DNA of 64,000 bases from Lunularia cruciata (lineage: Eukaryota; Streptophyta; Marchantiopsida; Lunulariales; Lunulariaceae): the NCBI GenBank assembly GCA_948567375.1, contig OX419755.1, forward strand, positions 8,747,001-8,811,000. Reading direction: 5' to 3'. The notes beneath the pieces are model-generated. The model had not been told where the DNA came from. It ran no database searches and saw only the letters and a program-made list of their open reading frames with translations. A program made the translations under genes and the position numbers. Positions within the stretch are counted from its first letter, which is position 1. Each line of letters opens with the position of its first letter. Below are positions 1 through 10,838 of the stretch, in pieces.

Positions 1-1260
1 AAGCATCAATGTAGAGGATGAAAGGCTTACTCTAATCAGGTTTAGCAAGAATTGGAGCTACAACAAGGGATTGCTTGAGCTTCTCAAAAGCTTTGAGAGC
101 CTCCTTGTCCTCCAAAATCACCATGTAATCTACACCCTTCTTCATGTAGATGGTCAATGCATAAGCCTTGTTGAAAATGAGAAGATGAACCTCCTATAGT
201 ATCCAACCATCCCAAGAATTGGCATATTTTTGTCAAGCTTGAAGGGAATGGAAGGTCTGAGATTTTTCTCACCTTCTTAGGATCAATTGCTATTCCATCC
301 TTGGAGATGATGTGCCCCAAAAGTAGACCTCCTTCACATCCAAAAATGCACTTCTCTGAGTTGAGTGATGCATTTGCCTCATCCAAGCATTGCAAGACTT
401 TGATTAGGTGCTCAAAGTGCTCCTCCTCGCTCCCATAGACACAAAAGTCATCAATGAAGTCTCTCACAAATTTCCTAATGAAAGTTTCAAATACCTTGTT
501 CATGAACTGTTGGAATGTGGCTAGAGCATTGCAAAGCCCAAGAGGCATGACCTTAAAAGCATAAGTTCCCCAAGGTGTGGTGAATGTGGTGAGTTGTTGA
601 TGCTCTGGTGCAATCTTGATTTGGTTATATCCACTATAACCATCTCCAAAATTGTACCTCTCATGACTTGCAACCTCCTCCAAGATCTCATCAATGAATG
701 GCAATGGGTAGTAGTCCTTCTTGGTAACAACATTGAGCTTCTTGTAATCCACATATACCCAAAGCTTGCCATTCTTTTTCTTCACAATGAAAATTGGAGA
801 CACCCATTCTGAATTCTCCACCTCAAAGATAAATCCAGCCTCCTTGAGCTTATCAATCTCCTCCTTCACAACCAAAGATATTGGTGGGCTAATGCGACGT
901 TGCTTTTGGCAGATTGGTCTTGCATGTGACTCCACCTCTATCTTGTGCTCCTCCAAGGTGACTTCCTTCAAATCTCTGTAACTAAAAGCAAACACATGGA
1001 TGAACTTGCATAAAATCTCCTCAAATCTCACCTTCTCCTCCTTGGTAACATTTGGACCATACTTGAGGGTAGATAACCTTCTCTCTACCTCCTCAAGTGT
1101 CAATGGTGATTTATCTGGGTCCTTCAAAACCTCTTTCTTAGGTGCAAAATCCATAGCACACAAAGGATACACATCTGAATCAAATTCAGATTCATCCTCC
1201 TCCGTGGAAGTCTCCTCTTCCATGCTTGTGTCCACACCTGAAGCTCCTTATTCAGAATCT
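1..1260 (-). pseudogene. gypsy A reverse transcriptase (decayed pol)
   Basis: Reverse transcriptase domain of element A. An open stretch at 84-1235 carries the RT fingers motif KKNGKLWVYVDYKKLN, the palm segment GYSGYNQIKIAPEHQ, and FIDDF at about 445-460, which is the family's form of the catalytic YxDD box. The acidic N-terminal linker, rich in E, D and S, joins it to protease. Near position 230 the frame shifts relative to copy A2, where the RNase H domain follows, so the C-terminus is broken. Bases 1-80 match the start of the A2 RNase H region around 50577-50660. It would copy the element RNA into DNA, but this copy is not intact. Confidence 0.9.
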
Positions 1261-1396
1261 AATTCCCAATAATCAGGAGATGGTGTATCTGAATGTGAAT
1301 TGTTGGTGGTGTTTGTCATAGGAACTATGACTCTATGGTTTGATAGCCCAATCCTCAAGTACCCTTTGTGCCATCAATCAGTTGTGCATGCTGCTC

Positions 1397-2593
1397 TCAA
1401 CCATGGCCTCCCAAGAAGTAAGTCATAGCTTGAATCCTTAAGACTTGGAAAGTCATGAGATTTTGAACTCCCATAACTGAAATTACCACTTTATCCATCA
1501 CCCCTACTGGTCGAACTTGTTGCTTGTTTGCCATGCTCACCACAAATGTTGAAGGTCTTGAGAGTATCATACCCAACTTCTTCATCAACCTTTCTGACAT
1601 GGCATTTATTACTGATCCTCCATCAACCAATGCATCCTTGATGTTGTGACCATTCACTATCACATCAATCTTGGAGGCATATTCACAAGCCTCCCATGGT
1701 GTCGGCTTGGCATCTACCATCCTTATTGATATTGGAAATTTTGCCTTCTTCTTCCTCTTGCTCCTTGTAGAACTCAAACCACCTCTAAGCTCCTTTCTCA
1801 AGGTAGGGTTCAAAGCAATCAATTGGCCCATTGTGATGTTAGCCTTGTGACTACCAACATCCTCCAACACATTGTAGTTCCATTGTTGCTTTGAAATCAA
1901 GAAATCCTCCATCCTCAACTTCTTCCTTGGAGTATTTGTTGTTGATAGTGTTGAGGTGCAAGTGCTCCTAGTAGACATAGGAGTATCCTTGCTTGGAGTA
2001 AATCCTTGAAAAGAGTGAACATCCTCTGCAAAACAAGCTCTCTTCTTCTCTTGTGCCAAAAGCTCCAAATTAAGACTCTTGGAGTTTGAGCACTCTCCCT
2101 TCTCATACTTGCTCTCCACCACATCTATGGATGTTACCCCCTTACCTTTGTTTGGATTAGGAGCCACTTGGGTTTCACTACCACCCTCTTTCCCTCTATT
2201 GGCTCCCTCATAACCCCTTCCTCCATGGTAAGTGGAATTTGGGCAATTCCTTTGGATATGGCCTCTTCCTCCACAACCAAAACAATTTCTATCATTGAAA
2301 TTGTTGGCTGGTTGAACTCCTCTATATGGATATTTTCCATAACTCCTAGGCCCTCTCCCTACATTCTGATCCACCTCTCTCTTCTCCCATAGTTGCACCT
2401 CATTGATCTTGAGATCCGCAAGTTGTTTTGTGATGGTTTGAAGTGGATCCTTTGGTGGAGGTGCAAGAATTGGAGCAACTACTACTTGTGGTGCAACCCT
2501 TGTCACCAAAGTATCAGAAGTTCCACCATACTTGTAGCCTTGAGGAGTATGCACAACCTCCTTCACCACCAAATCACTCTCATCCCCTTCCAA
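1397..2593 (-). pseudogene. gypsy A gag C-terminus (zinc knuckle) and aspartic protease
   Basis: Open frame of nearly 400 codons that contains a CCHC nucleic-acid-binding knuckle (CFGCGGRGHIQRNC, near 2240-2290) and, downstream, a retropepsin-like segment with DALVDGGSVINAM near 1600-1650. In this the usual D-S/T-G catalytic triplet reads D-G-G, so activity is doubtful. It lies in the same frame as the capsid ORF on its 5' side and is separated from it by a UAG at 2597-2599. The RT ORF lies in another frame after a ~160-base linker. Copy A2 has the same order. The apparent start is not a real ATG; it is simply the first codons after the stop. Confidence 0.85.
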
Positions 2594-2596
2594 ACT

Positions 2597-2599
2597 CTA
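2597..2599 (-). other. UAG between gag capsid and zinc-knuckle/protease ORFs, shared by A and A2
   Basis: The codons ATG GAG TAG AGT TTG GAA put a UAG exactly between two long ORFs in one frame. A2 has the same triplet at 53150-53152 in the context ATG GAG TAG AGT TTA GAA. Translational readthrough is one explanation and common descent from a defective parent is the other. Confidence 0.6.
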
Positions 2600-3127
2600 C
2601 TCCATACAAATTGCGATCTTGATAGCTTCAACCTTGGAAGAAGGTTTCTCATATCTCACTTTGCTTCTAATTTGTGGTCTCAACCCTCCCACAAAATTCT
2701 TGGTGAGCCTAGCCCCTATGCCAATCATAGTAGTCTCCACATCATCCCCACCCTTCCTCAACACTTTGCGAAATCTGGACTCTAACTTTTCCACTCTTTC
2801 CACATAGACTCTCACTTTCTCTCCATCTCCTTGCTTGAGAAATGTAACCTCACTTATCATTCTCTCATAACTTTCATCAGGAAGAAAGTTCTCAATGAGT
2901 GCTGAAGTCAAAGTCTCCCAAGACTCCTCTTCCCCATCTCTCCTCTCTTTCTTTTGGTATTCTGACTCATACCATGTAAGTGCTGCATCCTCAAAGAAAT
3001 CTGGTAATAATGAGGCCTACTCATTCTTCCTCCTCTCATTGTTTCCTATGCAAGCTCTCTTGAAGTCTCTCACAAAGGCCTCCACATCTTCTCCATCCTT
3101 GCCAAAGAAAACCGGAAGTTTCCCCAT
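2597..3127 (-). pseudogene. gypsy A gag (capsid)
   Basis: Capsid part of gag (Retrotrans_gag type). The start is the ATG at 3125-3127, conserved in A2 at 53699-53701 and preceded by a purine-rich leader. The stretch from about 2911 down carries the typical gag helices (LPDESYERMISEVTFLKQGD, VEKLESRFRKVLRKG). A UAG at 3017-3019 interrupts it where A2 has a TGG tryptophan, so that stop is a decay mutation. A second UAG at 2597-2599 ends the ORF and is shared with A2. It would form the virus-like particle shell. Confidence 0.85.
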
Positions 3128-3208
3128 CTTAACCTCTCACTATCTTTCTTTTCTCTCAATTTTTCTTTTTCTTTTTTCTTTTCTCTCACTATATAACTAA
3201 TAGAGTAT
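3128..3208 (-). other. purine-rich gag leader of element A
   Basis: Immediately upstream of the gag ATG the minus strand is almost pure A and G (the plus strand shows runs of C and T). The same tract precedes gag in A2 at about 53705-53762. It is a non-coding leader of unknown role. Confidence 0.6.
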
Positions 3209-3213
3209 ATACA
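3209..3213. repeat. target-site duplication ATACA, left
   Basis: ATACA precedes the solo LTR and is repeated at 5086-5090. Copy A2 shows the uninterrupted site (about 53775-53790). Confidence 0.85.
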
Positions 3214-5085
3214 TGTGGTACCCACATTTTTCATTTTGGACGAGTTTTGAAGAAGAAGTGCCTTGCTGAAACCAAATTGAAACCAAATGGAGAAGAAATG
3301 AGTGCAAACTTGTGTTTTGATCAGACCCGAGGAAGTCAATTTCATGTAAGAGGAAGAAGGGCTCGGTTTGGATCAGACCCGAAGAAGCTTACTTCGTGTC
3401 AGAGGAGGGAAAAACTCGGATCAGACTTCGAAAGAGAAATAAAAGTGGCAGGTCAGGATTCTTGCGGGGACCATATCTTAGTAACCACTAAACTCCAAAT
3501 CAAGCGTGTTATACCTCGTTGGAAGCGTCTTGTTCAGTGCTTTCCATTGCCACCAAAATCGCAAAGTTTGGAGGTCTGTAGAAGAAGTTACAAGCATTTG
3601 AAGTTTTTGGAGTAAGTGTACTTCGAGTCAAAGTGTCTTCGGGTCAATGTGACTTCGGATTTCGTACTTTGGACTTCGGGTTTACATGACTTCGGGTCAT
3701 AAGACTTTGCCTCAAGATGAAGATGACTAAATCAGAGGTAGCCGGACCTCGGAGTGCAGTGAAGGTGACTTGGGGAGTTTTGCCAGAGGGATCAGAGGAA
3801 GTTAGAGTAGAGAAAGAAGATAGTTAGGATACACATGACTTCAATTTCAGTTCTAATTGAAAATGGAACCTGAATTGAAGGAGAAGTAGCAGTAGTGAAT
3901 AAACCCGAAGTGCAGGATCAGACTGTAAGTGTCTTCGGGTTAGTAACATGAGTGATTAGGGGAAAGTGGGTTACAAATTGAAGGTGTAGATAGTGTACCC
4001 ATGCTTTCAATTACAATTCTTGACAATGACACAGTAGAATTAGTAAAAGAATTGATAGTAGTTAGACCCGAAGTAAGAGAGATAGAAGTGCAGGTGTCTT
4101 TGGATTTGACATTTGACACTTTAGAGAAGAGTGGGTCGGGAGATAGAGATTTAGAAGGCTTAACTATGATAGGAATTTCATATTAGGAAGGAGAAATGTT
4201 AGAATTAGTGGAGGAATTAGGAGTTGTGAAACCCGAGGATAGAATAGTAGGAAGTAAGATTACTTTGGGTTCGGGTTTGAAAGCCGAGGAATAAGTAGAC
4301 ATCGGATCGGATTAGTAACAGATTTGAGATTTGAAGGGGCAGATATGAAAGGTTGCATTGTCATTTTGGATCTGCAGGTTAGAACAGTTGTTGTAGAATG
4401 GTATAGTTGTTAGAACTGTCGATTGCTTCACTATTTAAGAGTGGCATTCATAGGAAATTGTTGTTCAGTGCTCATTATTTTTGAGAATAGATAAAGCAAA
4501 GTGCTGTGAAGCAGTGCTCGTCGCTTGAGCTTGATTCCGAGTATCAACTTTGTATTTGTGTTTGTGAATGTTTGGAGAAATTTGAAGTGCAAGTCAGAGT
4601 GCTTGTTGGATGTTGGATTCCACAGCCTTGATCTTCATTTTGTGTGTTTGATCCTGAGTGAAGTGCAATCGAAGCAATGCCTTGACAGATCTGAGAGGAA
4701 TTTTGTGAGTGTAGGGCGAAGTTGATGTGAAGCAATTTTGATCGAGGAAGTTGTGCCTTCAGTGGAAGGGTGGAACACAATTCTGAGGTGAAGTCGTTTT
4801 GTAGTGAAGTGCCGTTTTTGGGAGAGCCTGAATCATCACAATCAAGATTGTTTGGAAATAATTGATGGAGTTGTGATTAAGGAGTGTGAATTTGTGACAA
4901 GACTGCAAGTCAGTGCTTGTTACTCTCTTCTGGGTGTGGTTTCTACCTGAGAGACTAAAGAAGAACTCAAGAAGAACTGAAATTGTTACTTTGCTTCGTA
5001 TTTGGATATTTCTGACTCGAATCTCTGCGGGAACGAACTTTACTTACCCGATTACCGCAAAAGTGATATTTGCCGGGTTGTCATA
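3214..5085 (+). mobile_element. solo LTR of the element-B family (1872 bp)
   Basis: The segment begins TGTGGTACCCACATT, ends TTGTCATA and is flanked by a perfect 5-base duplication ATACA, with the empty site visible in A2. Its last ~900 bases match the LTR of element B in inverted orientation (for example 4500-4700 against 10180-10390), and its start matches the LTR B start at 13507-13521. It contains no gag or pol, so it is a solo LTR left by LTR-LTR recombination. It is half the length of LTR B because it lacks the coiled-coil coding block. A TATA-like ACTATTTAAG lies at about 4429-4440. Short frames at 3247-3615 and 4001-4186 are probably fortuitous. Confidence 0.88.
3618..3710 (+). repeat. 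degenerate CTTCGGGT-type tandem motif in solo LTR
   Basis: A motif close to TGACTTCGGGTCA recurs about five times at roughly 17-20-base spacing. Related ACCCGAAGAAG words lie at 3325-3420. Repeats like this in the U3 part of an LTR often act as enhancers, which is inference here. Confidence 0.55.
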
Positions 5086-5090
5086 ATACA
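5086..5090. repeat. target-site duplication ATACA, right
   Basis: Pairs with 3209-3213. Element A sequence resumes with TGACTAACACC directly after it. Confidence 0.85.
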
Positions 5091-5253
5091 TGACTAACAC
5101 CATTTGAGAGTAATCCACCTTAGGGAACACAAAAGGTTCAGGTTACTCTAAGATTTCTATAGCAACATGAAATTCTAAGGTGCATATTAATCAAACCCTC
5201 ATGGATAGTTTATCCATAAGTTGAAAGATTATCTCCATCACTAATCTTGAGAA

Positions 5254-5709
5254 CTAGCTCATGAAGGTGGTAGTATTTCTGTCGCTCTCTCCAAGATCCG
5301 TCACCAAAGTCTCCAAAAGTGATTTTACTCCACTACACTCATGTCCTTTTGGAAGTCCTTCAACTCCACAAACCTCACACAACTCCTTGGTCTTGGATCT
5401 TCTCCCTCCCAATCTTGGTGAAGAAGGTCCAACATGCAAACCCAAGTCAAGTAAGCCTCTCTTTTCCCTCAATCTCTTGCTCTCAAAGGTCAATGGACAT
5501 GAACTTGCCTTATGTCCCTTCTCTCCACACAGAAAGCACTTAGACTCACTCTTTCCTCCAAGAGGTGTAGGTGTTTGGATCCTCTCAACACTCTCTTCAA
5601 ATTCTATTGTAAACTCTCTTTTCCTCAAATCCACCCTTACAATCATCTCAAACCCTTGGGGAACCTTGCATAATCTCAATTTCCACTCTTGATGACACTC
5701 CATGTTCAC
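5254..5709 (-). CDS. extra zinc-knuckle ORF upstream of gag in gypsy A
   Basis: An open frame of 151 codons in the leader between the primer site and gag. It has a perfect CCHC knuckle (C58, C61, H66, C71 in CFLCGEKGHKASSC) and a second Cys/His cluster near residues 111-125 (CEVCGVEGLPKGHEC). The N-terminal part (EWKLRLCKVPQGFEMI) is basic with no domain I recognise. The ORF is conserved as a decayed copy in A2 (54155-54403), where the second Cys of the knuckle is Tyr. Ogre/Tat elements are known for an extra ORF 5' of gag, so this may be its counterpart. RNA binding is the likely role, but the function is unknown. Confidence 0.65.
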   Translation of the reverse strand: MNMECHQEWKLRLCKVPQGFEMIVRVDLRKREFTIEFEESVERIQTPTPLGGKSESKCFLCGEKGHKASSCPLTFESKRLREKRGLLDLGLHVGPSSPRLGGRRSKTKELCEVCGVEGLPKGHECSGVKSLLETLVTDLGESDRNTTTFMS

Positions 5710-6540
5710 AAGATGAATCTAAACACTCAAACATGCTTTTTGTTGATCTCAAACTCCTCACGCATGAGATCTCCACTCTATAGAATTGACCCTTCCTCAC
5801 AATGTCACTCAAATCTCCCAACCACTATATCACAGTCCTCTCAAATTTTGCACAATTGATCACAACTTTAGGGTGTCTCTCCCTGCACAATTTCACATCT
5901 TTTCATCAAGCCATTTGGTGTGACTACGTTTCTATTCAGCACACATATTTCAGATTTGGTCTGAAAACCACCCCACTCACTTCAAAAACTCATTACTCCA
6001 TGCACAAGACCGATCTCTCTCTACTTTTTGTGACAGCAGGTAAGATACAATGCACTTAATTGTTTTGGAAATTATTAGGACAATTCACTAAAAATTGAAG
6101 AAATGGCAGACTCTGTACAATTTTCCAGAGAGCATGCAGTTGCGGGAGCACTTTACCCTATCAACTTTTAAAAATTCTAGCCCAGTGCACATAGTAGCTC
6201 TCACAATAATTTTAAGTGTTATAACTAAAAGATAACCCAAGCTATCATGTGTAGAAATTTCAAGTCTAGATCTCAAACTTGATATTTTACCCAAAATCAC
6301 CTTAATCCCCAAAATCTGCAATCCACCTCACACAATCTCTCCAATTCCTCTCATGTGTGCAAGATGTACAAAATCACCTCAAAGACATCATTATGAACTA
6401 CAAGGTATACAAATGGATATTGGTTCTCTTACATAAGTTCAGCCCTCTCCTCTCCTAATGTTCTCTCCAAGTGAGCTCTCATAGCCTTCTTCTACCTAAT
6501 GTAGAATTGAACGCGAAACATTATCTTGCCTTCTAGAGAG
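5710..6540 (-). other. element A leader, no gene seen
   Basis: Non-coding leader between the extra ORF and the primer site. The part 5710-5890 is still alignable with A2 (54404-54600). Beyond that A2 passes into copia H, so 5890-6540 is seen only here. No convincing ORF or RNA structure was found. Confidence 0.6.
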
Positions 6541-6558
6541 GTCCCGGCAACGGAACCA
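6541..6558 (-). promoter_or_regulatory. primer-binding site of element A (tRNA-Asp-like)
   Basis: The minus strand reads TGGTTCCGTTGCCGGGAC four bases inside the LTR end. It resembles the tRNA-Asp primer site of Athila/Tat elements (TGGCGCCGTTGCCGGGGA), with four differences at positions 4, 5, 17 and 18. It sets minus-strand cDNA initiation and fixes the LTR boundary. Confidence 0.8.
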
Positions 6559-6562
6559 AAAA

Positions 6563-7254
6563 TGTGAGCCGGCCTGTCTCTCACTCAGGATGAACCTCTC
6601 ATGGCTATTATGGTAGCACACCATGGACTAAGATGACAAGGAACCCGAACTCCATCATACTCCTCCAAGGCTAACACTCCAAGACTCAAGACATTGCTCA
6701 CTAAAAAACTCAATGAGAGAGAGATAGTTGCAAATGAAAGGATGATGAGTACTTCTTCATCCCTTGTTTATATACTTGTGAAATAGTTACGCACCAAAGT
6801 TACTAATTACTGGAGTAACTCAAGTTACTAGGCTAAAAGTCAAGTTAAGTCAAAAAGTAGAAAGGAATATCCATTCACATGGGCATATTCCCCTAAGCAT
6901 GTGGTCTTATCTTGACCCAACCACTAAGTCAAGGATTCCTTCACATGGGCTATCCTTGGACTATAGAAGAATCCAAAACAAAAAGATTTGCGGGCCCAAG
7001 AGTTTTCAACTCTTTCCTCAAAGCCAAACACCTAGGAATAATACCAAGTCAACACACTAGAATCCAAAATAGTGGTGCTCATCTTTTCCACTTCCTCTAA
7101 AGTAAGGTCCCCACTATCTTAGCTATGACTAACTTTAGCTAATCATGACTAATGTATAACCATCCTTTATCTCTATATAAATAATATCTCTCAAGTACTT
7201 GTAATACCAAGCTAAATATCATAATACCACATACATGCACAAATGGGTGTTACA
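6563..7254 (-). repeat. 5' LTR of gypsy element A (692 bp)
   Basis: On the minus strand it starts TGTAACACCCATTTGTG and ends GGCTCACA, next to the primer site. The first ~600 bases match the 3' LTR of A2 at 48262-48857, which fixes the start. A TATA-like ATTTATATAGAG lies at about 7175-7190 and is the probable promoter. The outer flank (GTACA at 7255) continues element B. The matching target duplication would lie outside the window. Confidence 0.85.
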
Positions 7255-7900
7255 GTACAGCTTGTTGTCCTCCCACATTTGCTTAAATGTGATATTAGCA
7301 CTCGTAGATGCCATATTAGCCACAATATTGGACTGTGGAACTCCTCCCAATTTCACATTCTTTGCCTTTGTCTTTGGGTCCGAAGTCCGTCCTTGTTCAA
7401 ATCAGACTTTGGGGTGTTTTAGAGAGGTAATCTGAGTACGTATGGCCTTGATCCAATGATCTTCGGGTTGACCAAGTTTGGCTTGGATCAAGTCTTTTAC
7501 TTAGGACTTGATATCCGCCGGAAAAACTGGAGGTTGTGTCTTTGTGTTCTCTTCCAAACTCATCTCCCGCGTGGGGAGTACTGCTTCCTTGATTTCTTTC
7601 TGCAAGGCTTTTGCTTTAGCTTTTGCTAGAATCTTTTCCTCCTTAGCAGAAAGGATAGCTTTTGGGCGTAGCTTCTTTGTCTTTTGTGAAGACAAAGAAG
7701 TAGTACTCACTTCTTTGGGATCTCATTTCTTCTTCCCCATGCGTGTCTCTACCTTCAAAATTTTGAGGTCTGGCCATTCTCCTTCTGAAGCGGGACTCCC
7801 TTCTTGAGGTCTCTCTTCCTCAAGAGTTGTACACTTTACATTTGTATCCCCTTTTTCTTGGAGTGTAGAACAGTCAGCGGGGGTCTATACATACTTTACA
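7255..7900 (-). pseudogene. element B gag-pol linker remnant
   Basis: The minus strand has a broken basic, Lys/Ala-rich frame at 7501-7710 (KEEKILAKAKAKALQKEIKE) and, at 7260-7400, a stretch reading like gag-pol linker (NITFKQMWEDNK). No protease or RT motif is present before element A cuts in. It is assigned to B only by position and strand. Confidence 0.5.
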
Positions 7901-7919
7901 TGCAGCTTTGAGTTTGGTG

Positions 7920-9740
7920 GTTGCGGGCACTAATTTCCCATATGCCCCAATCCTTTACAATTTCAGCAAAGGGGAATGTACCCAATTTGCCGTCTTGGCT
8001 CCGGACAATTTGGAGACCAATGTCCCATCAAGCCACAATTGTAGCAAGCACGCAGTGCAACATTTTGAGGTCTATTATGGCCACCCATCGGTGGTCTTCG
8101 TGGAGGAGCGTTATTGTTGTAGTCCCTTGGTCCATACCTTGGACCTTGATATGATGTGCTCGCCTGAGGCTATACCTCTTGGGTTTGGTACACCTTCTCT
8201 TCTTCCTCACTTTGGTCCCAACCGGGAACCCAATCAATTTGTTGCACTGGAAATGCAGTGCGGGTCAAACACTCCATATTAGCATGGCCGGATTTACCAC
8301 ATGTAGTGCACCATACATTTGGTTGACCAAATGACGGAGGCTTTCTTTGGTCCTTAGCCCCAATCATCTGGATCTTGACATCAGCAAATTCTTTTATAAG
8401 AGTCTCCAGCTTCTGATCCACCTTAGGTACATTCTTTGCTGCCGGTGTTACTGGTTTCTTTCCTCCACATCTTCATATTCTTCACGTCTTTGTTTCTTCT
8501 TTGGATTCCAAAGAAGAACTCAAAGATGTGGAGGATTCCTCCAAAGAAGGGGATGTGCTACAAGAAGCTCTCCTTCTAGGCTTCTTGCCTTTCTTCTCCC
8601 AATTTCTTTGGTTGCTGGACGAGTGGGAGTGAGCCACCTCATATTGGGTGATATGTTTGAGGACTTTGTCCAGGGAAGTTACATTCCTTTCCTTGGCAAA
8701 GATACGAATCGCCGGTGAAAGTCCACCAAGGAACCAGGTAATAGCTTGGACATTGGAGTAACCCACCACACCGGATTGTTTTGGAACTCGGTTCAATACG
8801 GCCATGAACTGCTTGGAGTAATCTCTCAAACTTTCCTTCTTACCTCGGTCCAAATCATTAAGTGCCGCAAAGACACTTGTATCATAATCCACTTCCCGGA
8901 ATTGTTCTAGGAAGCCATCTCTTAAGTTTGCCCAGTCGGCTGGTGTGAACCCCTTCTGAGTTACATGGGTATACTAGCTCCAAGCTTTCTTTTAGAGTAG
9001 ACTAAATCCACAGACGATCCATAGAGTCATGTTCCTTGTTGGCAAAGGAAATGACTTCAAATATTTTGATAAATTCATCAAGATCTCCGTCTTGTTCTGT
9101 CCCCTTATACTTCTGATAGGCGTGTTGGGTCAGAGGTAATGAAGTCATCTTTTGGTTTGGCGGAATCAGCTATGGTAAGTTTGAACTTGAGGGAACCAAA
9201 GAGCTGCTTGGTATGGACGCCGTGTTGTCGGCCCAAGGGTTCCAATTAGTCAAGTTCAAAGTGAGGTCTTCTTTGACAATTTCTTCTTCTCTGGTTGTGT
9301 CAACTTCAACCCAAATCTTTGAAATTCCTTTGAGATAACCAAGGAATTGTGCGTAAAAGATGTTGACACTCTTCTTCCGTAAGTGTTCGTGTTGTCTTTT
9401 TGCAAACAAACTTCTTAATGAATTCAACTTCATTTATAGCTTTAGGGGAAGTCAGTGTACTGGATCGTAATGAATATGCCTGGCCGCTTGAGTCTTTCTT
9501 CTTCTTGGAAGAGGGGGACAAAAAGTAGCCTTGCTACCTTCCTTCACATTTCTTTTGTTTGAGTTCTCGCAAAGCTTCTTGAACTTCCTCAAGAAGTTGA
9601 AAGTCCAACGCCTCTCGTTTGGTTTTTTCAAAAGTAGATTGGATCTTCTTCTTCTTCACGATGCAACGTTCATCTTTGAACTCTCTCTTCATGTTGTTCT
9701 CTCAATGCAGACATTCATATTGCTTTGAAGCCTAGTTTCA
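7920..9740 (-). pseudogene. element B gag with three zinc-knuckle positions
   Basis: Decayed gag. The N-terminal part (about 9300-9740) is charged and helical (QLLEEVQEALRELKQKK). Capsid helices lie at 8482-8892 (SLRDYSKQFMAVLNRVP, ITWFLGGLSPAIR). After a Ser/Lys-rich linker come CTTCGKSGHANMEC (about 8270-8312), CYNCGLMGHWSPNC (about 8005-8050) and a third, broken knuckle near 7925-7968 that carries two stop codons. A UAG at 8170-8172 separates the first two. It would form the particle and bind element RNA. Several frameshifts show it is not functional. Confidence 0.82.
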
Positions 9741-9777
9741 AGATTTGCTTTGTATTCTTCCACTTTTGAGTTTTGTA

Positions 9778-9795
9778 TCCCCGGCAGCGGCACCA
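9778..9795 (-). promoter_or_regulatory. primer-binding site of element B (tRNA-Asp-like)
   Basis: The minus strand reads TGGTGCCGCTGCCGGGGA. It differs from the usual plant tRNA-Asp primer site TGGCGCCGTTGCCGGGGA at two positions (4 and 9). It lies about four bases inside the end of LTR B and sets that boundary. Confidence 0.87.
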
Positions 9796-10838
9796 AAAAT
9801 CATGTGACCAAAATATCACTTTTGTGGTAATTGGGTAAGTAAAGTTTGTTCCCGTAGAGATACTGGTCAGAATTGGTCAAACACAAAGCAAAGTAACAAT
9901 TTCAGTTCTTCTTGGTTGTGTCTTTAATCTCCCAAGTAGAAACCACATCCAGAAGAGAGTAATAAGCTCATAATCTCAACAACTTGTCATGAATACACAC
10001 TCTTTAATAACAACATAGCAAATTTTATCCAAACAAATCTTGATTGTGATGATTCAGATTCTCCCAAAGACAGCACTTCACTATAAAACGACTATGCCTC
10101 AAAATTGTGTTCCACCCCTCCACTGAAGGCACATCTTCCTTGATCAAAATTGCTTCACATCAACTTCACGCGGCACTCACAAATGCAGAATACTACCAAC
10201 ACTACAATTCCTCTCAGATCTGTCAAGGCATTGCTCTGATTGCACTTCACTTATCACACACACAAAATGAAGATCAAGGCTATGGAATCCAACATCCAAC
10301 AAGCACACTGACTTGCACTTGAGAATTCTCCACACACTCACAAACACACACAAAAAGTTGATACTTGGAATTAAGCTCAAGCGACAAGCACTAAAAACAA
10401 CACTTCACTTTATCTATCTTCAGAAATATGAATACTGAACAACATAACACTACAAATGCCACCTTTAAATAGTGAAGCAAACGACTGTTCTAACAAAAAT
10501 ATCATTCTATAACAACTCTTCCTACCTGTAGATCCAAATTGACAATGCAACCGTTCATATCTGCCTCTTCAAATCTCAAATCTATTCCTACCCCTATCCG
10601 ATGTCTACCTCGTCATCAGCTTTCAAACCCGATGATCTTCCTATTACTTCTCTCTCTTTGGGTATATCTACCACTACTAAATCCTTCATATTTCTACTAT
10701 CTCTTCTCTACAATCTAAAATTGAGGTCCTGGGTAATCCATCTACTTCTTTATCTTGCAACCCTTTCTTCTCTAATGTGTCAAATAACAAGTCCAAAGAC
10801 ACCTAAATTCCTACTTCTGCAACATCATACTTCCTCTC

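Larger units (their letters stand above)
1..7254 (-). mobile_element. Ty3/gypsy retrotransposon A, 5' part
   Basis: This is the 5' portion of a Ty3/gypsy element on the minus strand, cut by the window's left edge. Reading from high to low coordinates it has a 5' LTR (6563-7254), a tRNA-Asp-like primer site, a long leader with an extra ORF, gag, zinc knuckle, protease and reverse transcriptase. The primer site and the extra ORF upstream of gag suggest the Tat/Athila-Ogre side of gypsy, which is inference. It is interrupted by a solo LTR at 3214-5085. A second copy (A2) lies at 48262-54600 on the same strand and supports the gene order. The outer LTR edge abuts gag-pol DNA of element B, so A probably inserted into B. 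Confidence 0.9.

Noticed and set aside
4001-4186. Small ORF in the solo LTR as a gene
   Set aside because: It is short, acidic and without a partner frame at the matching place in LTR B (10740-10960).
6541-6558. tRNA-like sequence as a tRNA gene
   Set aside because: It is only the complement of a tRNA 3' end at an LTR edge, with no cloverleaf around it. The same holds at 9778, 21702, 40364, 54885 and 56040.
7908-8282. Plus-strand frame of 124 codons
   Set aside because: It is the shadow of the element B gag zinc knuckles on the minus strand.
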